Source of the DNA: Caldilineaceae bacterium
Lineage (GTDB): Bacteria; Chloroflexota; Anaerolineae; Caldilineales; Caldilineaceae
DNA length: 5,192 nt
Assembly: GCA_012032975.1 (NCBI GenBank)
Contig: JAAUPU010000305.1
Span: forward strand, 1-5,192
Reading direction: 5' to 3'
Numbering within the stretch: the first letter of the stretch is position 1; every line of letters starts with the position of its first letter. A program made the position numbers and the translations under genes. Below, in pieces: positions 1 to 5,192 of the stretch. The notes beneath the pieces are model-generated. The model was not told the origin of the DNA, did no database searches, and saw only the letters and a program-made list of their open reading frames with translations.

Positions 1-477
1 GACCCGCGCAGCAAGACCTTGCGCTTAAGCCCCCAGGTCTTCGAAAGCCCGTCTTTGGCGGCGGTCGGTGTGGCTGCCCACGAAACGGGCCATGCTTTGC
101 AGGATCAGCAACATTACGGCGCGTTGAAGCTGCGCTCGGCGATGGTGCCCACTGTTCAGATCGGCAGTTGGCTTGGCCCCATCATCTTCTTCATCGGGCT
201 TTTCCTGACCAGCGCGATGGGCAATACCATCGCCTGGATTGGACTGTTTATCTTTGGAGCGACGGCCCTCTTTACGTTGGTGACATTGCCCGTTGAATTC
301 GACGCCAGCAAGCGCGCCAAACAGCTGTTGGTGACAGAGGGTATCTTGGCGCCACAGGAGTTGCAGGGCGTCAACAAGGTGCTGGATGCGGCCGCACTCA
401 CCTACGTGGCGGCGGCGTTGCAGGCGATCATGACGCTGGCTTATTACGCATTCCTGTTGGTAGGACGTCGTGATTAG
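1..477 (+). CDS. YugP-type neutral zinc metallopeptidase, membrane-embedded (5'-truncated)
   Basis: This is the C-terminal 158 residues of a membrane zinc peptidase of the YugP family (Pfam Zn_peptidase_2). The reading frame is open from base 1. The first residues, DPRSKTLRLSP, match the conserved stretch just before the active site in this family, so the true start lies upstream of the window; the in-frame TTG at 19 is not a real start. The zinc-binding motif HETGH is at visible residues 27-31 (bases 79-93), and a family-typical PVEFDAS stretch follows at about residues 97-103, whose Glu may be a further metal ligand. Three hydrophobic segments (about residues 53-70, 74-97 and 130-153) place it in the cytoplasmic membrane. 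Full family members are about 220-230 residues, so roughly 70 are missing. The physiological substrate of the family is poorly known. The next gene starts 45 bases downstream on the same strand, suggesting cotranscription. Confidence 0.9.
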   Translation, partial: DPRSKTLRLSPQVFESPSLAAVGVAAHETGHALQDQQHYGALKLRSAMVPTVQIGSWLGPIIFFIGLFLTSAMGNTIAWIGLFIFGATALFTLVTLPVEFDASKRAKQLLVTEGILAPQELQGVNKVLDAAALTYVAAALQAIMTLAYYAFLLVGRRD

Positions 478-506
478 GCGCCCGTTTGCAGCAGAGCGCG
501 ATTCTC

Positions 507-519
507 AGGAAGGAAGGGG
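507..519 (+). promoter_or_regulatory. Strong ribosome binding site for the small membrane protein
   Basis: A purine-rich AGGAAGGAAGGGG run ends three bases before the ATG at 523. It contains several overlapping anti-16S matches, some at normal spacing. It fixes 523 as the start and rejects the overlapping reading frame that begins at 486. Confidence 0.7.
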
Positions 520-522
520 CAA

Positions 523-855
523 ATGTTTACAGGTTCTCCTACCTATGTTCGGTTCAGACAATTTTCGCAGCGTGGCAGCGGTCTCTCCTGGCTGATCATC
601 GCACCGGGCGTCGCGCTAATTCTGCTCGCCGTGGCCATCCTGGTATGGCCGGAACTCCTGGCTTATCTGGTAGCGAGCGCGCTGCTTTTTGCCGGCATTT
701 CGTTGACACTCTGGGGATGGTCTGTGCGGCGACTGGAGAAGGCGGCTCGGTCGCGCTCTGAGACTGTGTATTACGAGGGTCCTGTAAGTCTGAGTTGTAG
801 CTTGTGCATGGGCGTCAATCTGGAGAGTGGATGGCCCAAGGCGCTGATTAAATAG
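523..855 (+). CDS. Small two-helix membrane protein, DUF3096-like, unknown function
   Basis: This 110-residue protein has a short polar N-terminus (about residues 1-20) and two adjacent hydrophobic helices. The first is about residues 21-42, LIIAPGVALILLAVAILVW. The second is about residues 45-67, LLAYLVASALLFAGISLTLW. A basic stretch (RRLEKAARSR) follows, then a short tail. The helical hairpin, with a Pro-Glu-Leu-Leu turn followed by YLVA, resembles the short DUF3096 family; this is recognition by eye, not a search result. The tail carries a Cys-x-x-Cys at residues 92-95 (SCSLCMG), unusual for such a small membrane protein, which could bind metal or be redox active. The start is supported by a strong upstream ribosome binding site. 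The gene follows the zinc peptidase by 45 bases and is followed at once by an intrinsic terminator, so it is probably the last gene of that operon. Function unknown. Confidence 0.8.
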   Translation: MFTGSPTYVRFRQFSQRGSGLSWLIIAPGVALILLAVAILVWPELLAYLVASALLFAGISLTLWGWSVRRLEKAARSRSETVYYEGPVSLSCSLCMGVNLESGWPKALIK

Positions 856-863
856 GGAAGATC

Positions 864-899
864 GGTGAAGGCATTCCACTTGGGGTGCCTTCACCTTTT
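864..899 (+). terminator. Intrinsic (rho-independent) terminator
   Basis: GGTGAAGGCA (864-873) pairs perfectly with TGCCTTCACC (886-895). The stem extends inward by two G-T pairs and two C-G pairs (874-877 with 882-885), giving about 14 pairs closed by the loop ACTT. TTTT follows directly at 896-899. It begins eight bases after the stop codon at 855, so it ends the peptidase/small-membrane-protein transcript. The T run is short, but the stem is very strong. Confidence 0.88.
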
Positions 900-934
900 G
901 TATGCACGTGTTATCGTACGTACCAAACACACAT

Positions 935-957
935 CGGCCCAACCGCTTCTTGGGCCG
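935..957. other. Perfect 8-bp inverted repeat in the glycosyltransferase leader
   Basis: CGGCCCAA (935-942) and TTGGGCCG (950-957) are exact reverse complements around a 7-base loop (CCGCTTC). No T run follows on either strand, so it is not a standard terminator. It lies in the 186-base gap between the terminator and the glycosyltransferase gene. It could be an operator half-site pair, an RNA leader hairpin, or chance. The rest of the gap (900-1085) shows no convincing gene or clear promoter; a TTGAGA at 964-969 has no well-spaced -10 partner. Confidence 0.4.
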
Positions 958-1085
958 CAGGGATTGAGATGGGCATGATGAATAGAGAATCCTCACCGAA
1001 GCTATGGGCAACTGGCTGGCGACGTTTGTGGAGGAATGGGTTGCCCGTTCCTACTGGCGATTGTCGCCGTTTCAACCCATAGTTG

Positions 1086-3413
1086 ATGGATGGCTTTGTG
1101 GAGCAGACACAGACCCGTGGAACTACGCCGATAGATTTGCAGCATCCACGTGTGGGCGCAATGCGCTGGTGGGATTGGCTGTTGCTGGCTGGATTCCTGT
1201 TGATCTTTGTGGCCCAGGCTGCCCTCGCTTCCCCGCATAAATCAGCCTCGTTCGACGAGCAATACCATCTGGGTGCAGGTTATGCCTATCTGCGGACCGG
1301 CGACTTTCGCCTAGCCACCAATCACCCACCGCTCGCCGGGCTGTTGGCCGGGCTGCCTCTGCTTGCCGATGATGGAGTTGTGCTTCCTCTGGATCATCCT
1401 GCATGGAGCAACGGGGATCGCTTCCTCTTTTCAGATCAGTTTCTCTGGGAGTCGAATCAGAATGGTCCAGATCTGCTGATTCACGCACGCCAACCGATCA
1501 TCTTGATCGGCGTCTTGCTGCTGGTAGCAATCTTATTTTGGGCGCGACGTTTTTTCGGTCTCTTTGCCGGGTGGCTGGCGCTTGCTGTAGCGGTATTCGA
1601 TCCGAATCTGATTGGCCAATGCGCGGCTGGTGACCACAGATTTGCCCCTTACTTGCTTTTTCTTTGTGGCAGTGTGGCAGCTTTGGCGCTGGCTGGACCA
1701 ACCCCATTGGGCGGCGATCCTGCTGGCCGGCATCGCCGCCGGCTTGGCGATGGCATCCAAGTATACGGGCCTTCTGATTTGGCCAGTGGTCGTGGGTATT
1801 CTGCTGATTTACCCTGCGCAAGATGGCGTGAGCTGGCGACGTCGCGCCGTTATGTTGATCGGCATGGCGGCCTCTGCCATGATGGTGTTGTGGGCGCTCT
1901 ACAGTTTTGATTTCGGACCAATTGCCGCCCTGCCCATCAATCTCCCATTGCCCGCTCCGTTTTACTGGCAACAACTGAGCAACACCTTCAGCCACATTGT
2001 GAACCCGGCGGATGCGAATCTTGCCTACTTGCTGGGGCAGGCATCCGTCCAAGGATGGTGGTACTATTTTCCGATTGCGCTGGCTGTAAAAACACCCCTG
2101 CCTACTCTGATCCTGGCGCTGGCCGGCCTGTTCCTCATGGCATGGCGGCGTCTATGGTGGCGACAGTCCGTGCTGTGGGCGCCGGTTTTGGCATTTCTCG
2201 TACTGGCCTTGACAGGTGCGCTGACCATTGGGTATCGACATATGCTGCCAGCCATCCCCTTTTTGATCATGCTGACTGGCAACGTGGTAGCTGCCGACAC
2301 CGTGGGACAGATCAGCGCGCCCGGGGGAAATCGGGCGCGCCGGCGGCCTTTTTTGCTCTGATGGGTCTCGTCCTGCTGCTCTGGTTGGCAATCAGCGCGG
2401 GACGAATCTACCCGAACCAGGAGTCGTTCTTCAATGAGCTAGCCGGCAACTGGACAAACTGGAGCAAGATCCTGGTGGACTCGAATCTAGATTGGGGCCA
2501 AGACCTGCCCGCGCTGCGACAAGTGATGGAGGAAAGAGGGATCGAACGGGTCAACCTGGCCTATTTTGGCAAAGGTGTGCCCGAACGATACGGTGTTCAA
2601 TATGCACCGCTGCCTGGCTATCTCCGCTTCATCGAGGGCGTCGAATTGAACGCCTACAATCCATACACACCGGAACCTGGCTGGTATGCAATCAGCGCGA
2701 CCAGCCTCCGCCTCGGTTTGATGCAGACGGAATCGGTCGACCTCTATGCCTACTTTCGCGATTTAGTACCGGATGCACGCGCTGGATACTCTATCTATTT
2801 ATATGAGGTAAGGGACCAGCCTGAGCTGCCTGTTGATCGGATTGCGGTAGTGGGCAGCAAGGTGTCCGAGATGACGCCTGATGCTTTGGGGATTCAGGCA
2901 GAGCGCCGAACGCAGGTGAAATGGTTGCGCTCACCAGAGGCGACCATCTATCCGCTCGGAGAAGGGTTCTCGCTTCCTACCGAAGCAGATTTTCATCCCG
3001 TCGATGCGAACTTCGATGGGGTCTTCAGTTTGATGGGCTACACGCTTCCAGAGGCCTCTGTCCAGCCGGGCGAGGATCTGGACATCGAACTCTATTGGTC
3101 GGTGGGCGAGAAGCCCATGCCGATGCCAGCGCCGACCAAAGGTGAACCGCTCTCCGCTTTTGTGCATTTGACCACAGATAAAGCCGATGAGATCGAGAGT
3201 CAGTTCGACGGCTGGCGCACCGCGCTGCGGGGTCTGGAAGCAGGCGACATCATTGTGCAGCGCGTGCAGTTGTCAATCGAGGACGATATTCCGCCTGGGA
3301 GCTATACGCTTCGGGTTGGACTGTATTCGCCGCAAACGTTTGGGCGTCTACCCGTTGTGACACCAGAAGGGCAGTTCGACCACGTCGAACTGGGCAACCT
3401 GGTTGTTCAATAG
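1086..3413 (+). CDS. Family-39-type (PMT/ArnT-like) membrane glycosyltransferase with C-terminal beta domain, broken by two frameshifts
   Basis: Read through both frameshifts, this encodes about 775 residues of an integral-membrane glycosyltransferase, which by family would move a sugar from a lipid-linked donor outside the membrane. The N-terminal piece (1086 to about 1613) has a first helix at about residues 27-47, the acidic FDE motif at 56-58 and HPPL at 80-83. The middle piece lies in the next frame (about 1615-2350). It continues the same protein with ANARLVTTDLPL (from residue 177), an ASKYTGLLIWP segment and several more helices up to GYRHMLPAIPF. The last piece returns to the first frame: a final helix, the conserved VDSNLDWGQDL (464-474), then a soluble region ending in a beta-rich domain (about 639-775; GYTLPEASVQPGEDL, AFVHL, GSYTLRVGLY). 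An apparent extra G at 1614-1615 and a missing base at about 2315-2354 cause the breaks. The frame-preserving family motifs show that it was one gene. It may be decayed, mis-sequenced, or split at the second break. The start is uncertain: ATG 1086 follows a stop at 1080-1082 and lacks a clear ribosome site; ATG 1161 is an alternative. Acceptor unknown. Confidence 0.85.
1611..1617 (+). other. First frameshift site in the glycosyltransferase gene (apparent +1 base)
   Basis: Upstream the protein reads FDPNLI in one frame and continues as ANARLVTTDLPL in the frame one base further on. Removing one G from the GG at 1614-1615 joins them as PNLIANARLVTTD, the pattern expected in this family. Without correction the upstream frame runs on as unrelated sequence to a stop at 1908-1910. 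No slippery run or hairpin is evident here, so programmed frameshifting is unlikely. Confidence 0.75.
2315..2363 (+). other. Second frameshift region: GC hairpin, T6 run and TGATG overlap
   Basis: GCGCGCCCG (2315-2323) pairs exactly with CGGGCGCGC (2332-2340), a 9-bp GC-only stem. A T6 run follows at 2349-2354. The middle frame reads RRRPFLL and stops at TGA 2359-2361. The ATG at 2361-2363 overlaps that stop and opens the final frame (MGLVLLLWLAIS). One extra T in the T6 run would fuse the frames as RRRPFFALMGL. Sequence loss at a hairpin or homopolymer, true mutation, slippage, or translational coupling all remain possible. Confidence 0.65.
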
Positions 3414-3456
3414 CTGTGGCTATCGCCAGTTCTGCCGCATTTTGGAGATTCAAACG

Positions 3457-3501
3457 ATGAGAATCTATAGTGGTGCGTTGTTCGTCGTATGGTCGCGCTG
3501 A
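3457..3501 (+). CDS. Possible 14-residue leader ORF before the CotH-like gene
   Basis: ATG 3457 opens a short frame, MRIYSGALFVVWSR, ending at TGA 3499-3501. A GGAG at 3444-3447 lies nine bases before the ATG, an acceptable ribosome-site spacing. A weak 6-bp inverted repeat (AGATTC 3446-3451, GAATCT 3461-3466) flanks the start codon and could partly mask it. The peptide has a hydrophobic centre (GALFVVW). Its stop overlaps the start of the next AGGTGA motif. It could be a leader peptide, a relic of an upstream signal sequence, or chance; I see no regulatory codon run. Confidence 0.25.
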   Translation: MRIYSGALFVVWSR

Positions 3502-3522
3502 GGTGAAAGCATGTTGTTGTAG
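3500..3522 (+). promoter_or_regulatory. Shine-Dalgarno plus three-codon mini-ORF before the CotH-like gene
   Basis: GAGGTGA at 3500-3506 is the best ribosome-binding-like sequence in this leader. It sits four bases before ATG 3511, which is followed only by TTG TTG TAG (ends 3522). The mini-ORF is in the same frame as the downstream gene and stops 15 bases before its ATG at 3538. It may be a minimal leader ORF. Alternatively, the TAG may be a nonsense change that shortened an originally longer N-terminus starting at 3511. Confidence 0.35.
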
Positions 3523-3537
3523 GCAGAAATCCCGAAA

Positions 3538-5192
3538 ATGATGGGTCAACGCAGAAAATTATATCAAACTGTTTTTTGGGCAGCGATCGTCCTAATTCTT
3601 GTCCTCGGTCTTGGAAAGACCCTGGCTAACCCAACCGTGCCCGCGGATGACCGCCGCAGCTCGTTGGTGATCAGCGAATTCATGGCCGACAACACAAGCA
3701 GTCTGACCGACGAAGACGGCGATTTCTCCGACTGGATCGAGATCCATAACCAAAGCCCAGAAGTGGCCGATCTGGGCGGCTGGTCGCTGACCGATGACCC
3801 GACAAAGCCGGAAAAATGGAGCTTCGGCAGTCTGGTTTTGCAGCCCAATGAACGGATCGTCGTCTTCGCTTCGGGCAAGGACCAGCCGCGTATCCGTACT
3901 ATCGAGCAAGATGGCGAGATCGAACTGCTGCACACCAATTTCAAGCTCAACGCCGAAGGTGGTTTTCTTGCCCTCTATGCCCCCACTGCTCGCCGCTATC
4001 TGGATGCGACCGCGCTCAACTATCCACCGCAGATTCGCGATGTCTCCTTTGGCCGCTATCAGGAGCCTGCTGGAGAGGCTGGGTTTGGCTATCTTGTCGA
4101 ACCAACACCGGGGGAAGCGAATCTTGCTCCGACATGGAAGGGGGCGGTTGAGCCGGTCAGCTTCGATGTCGAACGTGGCTACTACGACCAGCCATTTGAT
4201 GTCAAGCTGAGGAGTGAAACCGAAGGCGCCATGATCCGCTACACGGTCGATGGCAGCGACCCGAGCGCCGAGACCGGCGCATTCTATGCTGGGCCGATTG
4301 CGATCTCGAACACGACCGTCTTGCGCGCCGCTGCCTTTGTGCCAGAATACCGTCCTTCTCCATCGACGACGCAGACCTACATTTTTCTCGACGACGTGGT
4401 GGCCCAGCCCGCGCAGCCGGACGGCTTTCCAGAAACGTGGGGCCAGCATCACATCTCATTTGCCGGATATACAGAAGGCGAACCCCGTCTTGCCGATTAT
4501 GAGATGGATCCCGACATCGTCCTCGACCCGACCTATGGACCGCAGATGCGCGATGCATTGCTTGCGTTGCCCACGCTTTCGCTGGTCACCGATCTGTCGA
4601 ATCTGGACATCTACGCCGAGCCAGGCAAGCGTGGACCAGAGTCCGAGCGGCCGGTTTCGGTCGAACTCTTTTACCCGGATGGCAGCCAGCCTGGCTTTCA
4701 GATCAACTCGGGCATCCGTATTCAGGGCGGCGCGGGTCGCTGGGAATTCATGCCCAAGCACTCGTTCCGTCTCTTTTTCAAGCGCGACTATGGCCCCACC
4801 ACCCTTTCTGCCCAGCTTTTTCCAGATTCCCCCGTCAGCGAATTTGAAACATTGACCTTGCGTGCCGGCGTGGATCGCAGCTATGCCGGCCATCCGCCGG
4901 CTGAAGGCGAAAGCGCCAACCACCGGGCGACCACCTACACACGCGACGAATGGGGGCGCGATGCTCAGATCGCGGTCTCGGGCGTGGGTTCGCACGGCAT
5001 TTTTGTGCATCTCTATCTGAATGGCCTCTACTGGGGCATCTATAACGTGGTCGAACGGCCTGACAATGCCTTCGCCGCGTCCTACATGGGCGGTGTCAAA
5101 GAAGAATGGTTTTCTGCCAATCATGGCGGTGCAGTGGATGGCCAGATGGATCGCTTCAACGTGCTGATCCAGTTGGCCGAAGAGGGCGGTCT
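3538..5192 (+). CDS. Secreted lamin-tail / chitobiase-type / CotH kinase-like protein (3'-truncated)
   Basis: The frame is open from ATG 3538 to the window edge (551 residues, no stop). The N-terminus MMGQRRK plus a hydrophobic stretch (about residues 10-30) is a signal peptide or membrane anchor, so the protein is exported. A lamin-tail domain follows at about residues 42-165 (SLVISEFMADN, DWIEIHN, LGGWSLTDD, NFKLNAEGGFLALY). A chitobiase C-terminal-like beta domain lies at about 203-283 (MIRYTVDGSDPSAETG, TVLRAAAF). A linker then leads to a CotH-type region from about residue 372 (PVSVELFYPDG, GIRIQGGAGR, PKHSFRLFFK, FVHLYLNGLYWGIYNVVERPD). CotH proteins are atypical kinases that, in Bacillus spores, phosphorylate coat proteins. 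The later catalytic Asp residues would lie beyond the window, so activity cannot be judged. ATG 3541 is an equal start candidate; neither has a strong ribosome site. The gene follows the glycosyltransferase by 124 bases on the same strand, and both products act outside the membrane. Domain assignment is firm; the biological role is not. Confidence 0.9.
   Translation, partial: MMGQRRKLYQTVFWAAIVLILVLGLGKTLANPTVPADDRRSSLVISEFMADNTSSLTDEDGDFSDWIEIHNQSPEVADLGGWSLTDDPTKPEKWSFGSLVLQPNERIVVFASGKDQPRIRTIEQDGEIELLHTNFKLNAEGGFLALYAPTARRYLDATALNYPPQIRDVSFGRYQEPAGEAGFGYLVEPTPGEANLAPTWKGAVEPVSFDVERGYYDQPFDVKLRSETEGAMIRYTVDGSDPSAETGAFYAGPIAISNTTVLRAAAFVPEYRPSPSTTQTYIFLDDVVAQPAQPDGFPETWGQHHISFAGYTEGEPRLADYEMDPDIVLDPTYGPQMRDALLALPTLSLVTDLSNLDIYAEPGKRGPESERPVSVELFYPDGSQPGFQINSGIRIQGGAGRWEFMPKHSFRLFFKRDYGPTTLSAQLFPDSPVSEFETLTLRAGVDRSYAGHPPAEGESANHRATTYTRDEWGRDAQIAVSGVGSHGIFVHLYLNGLYWGIYNVVERPDNAFAASYMGGVKEEWFSANHGGAVDGQMDRFNVLIQLAEEGG

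Noticed and set aside
486..761. A 91-codon + strand frame overlapping the small membrane protein
   Set aside because: It overlaps in another frame a gene with a strong ribosome site and clear membrane helices; the translation has no recognisable features.
964..990. Possible sigma-70 promoter (TTGAGA with TAGAGA or GAGAAT downstream)
   Set aside because: The spacers to the two candidate -10 boxes are only 13 and 15 bases and the -10 matches are poor, so I do not call a promoter.
885..1082. A 65-codon + strand frame after the terminator
   Set aside because: It starts inside the terminator stem, has no ribosome site, and its composition looks non-coding.
1004..1240. A 78-codon + strand frame overlapping the glycosyltransferase start (begins MGNWLATFVEEW)
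   Set aside because: No clear ribosome site, no recognisable domain, and its second half is an out-of-frame shadow of the glycosyltransferase's first helix. A third frameshift joining its start to the glycosyltransferase is possible but unsupported.
1498..2052. A 184-codon minus-strand frame opposite the glycosyltransferase
   Set aside because: It is antisense to the membrane-helix region; the translation is rich in Gln, His and Arg, as expected for a shadow of hydrophobic codons.
3408..3421. Short inverted repeat ATAGC/GCTAT at the glycosyltransferase stop codon as a terminator
   Set aside because: The stem is only five pairs and no T run follows; it is too weak to support termination.
3592..5124. 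Long minus-strand open frames opposite the CotH-like gene (286 and 222 codons)
   Set aside because: They mirror a well-supported coding frame with clear domains. Long antisense frames are a common by-product of GC-biased codon use, and their translations show no known motif.

Overview
The window looks like a moderately GC-rich bacterial chromosome segment, most plausibly from a Chloroflexota (Anaerolineae/Caldilinea-like) organism. This is inference from protein style: a YugP-type zinc peptidase, a family-39-type membrane glycosyltransferase with a long C-terminal extracytoplasmic beta domain, and a secreted lamin-tail/CotH protein. I cannot run a taxonomic search. All genes I support lie on the + strand. 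I see no tRNA, rRNA, CRISPR array, insertion sequence or phage gene.

Layout. Positions 1-477 hold the 3' part of a membrane zinc metallopeptidase gene. After 45 bases, and behind a strong ribosome binding site, comes a 110-residue membrane protein (523-855) with two membrane segments and a C-terminal Cys-x-x-Cys. These two probably form the end of an operon, closed by a near-perfect intrinsic terminator (864-899). Positions 900-1085 are a leader with an 8-bp hairpin and no convincing gene. Positions 1086-3413 hold one large glycosyltransferase gene that needs two compensating frameshifts to be read through: an apparent extra G near 1614 and an apparent missing base between about 2315 and 2354. 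The second break coincides with a GC-only hairpin, a T6 run and a TGATG stop/start overlap. Positions 3414-3537 are a leader with two tiny ORFs that have Shine-Dalgarno-like sequences. From 3538 to the window end runs an open, 3'-truncated gene for a secreted protein with lamin-tail, chitobiase-type and CotH kinase-like domains.

How the genes fit together. The peptidase and the small membrane protein may share a transcript and act at the membrane, but no shared function is visible. The glycosyltransferase and CotH-like protein are co-oriented and both face the extracytoplasmic side. They could contribute to the cell surface (sugar transfer and surface-protein modification), but that link rests on proximity alone. 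The most notable points are the double frameshift with its possible termination-reinitiation site, and the mini-ORF leader before the CotH-like gene. I did not find convincing evidence of a wholly new system.
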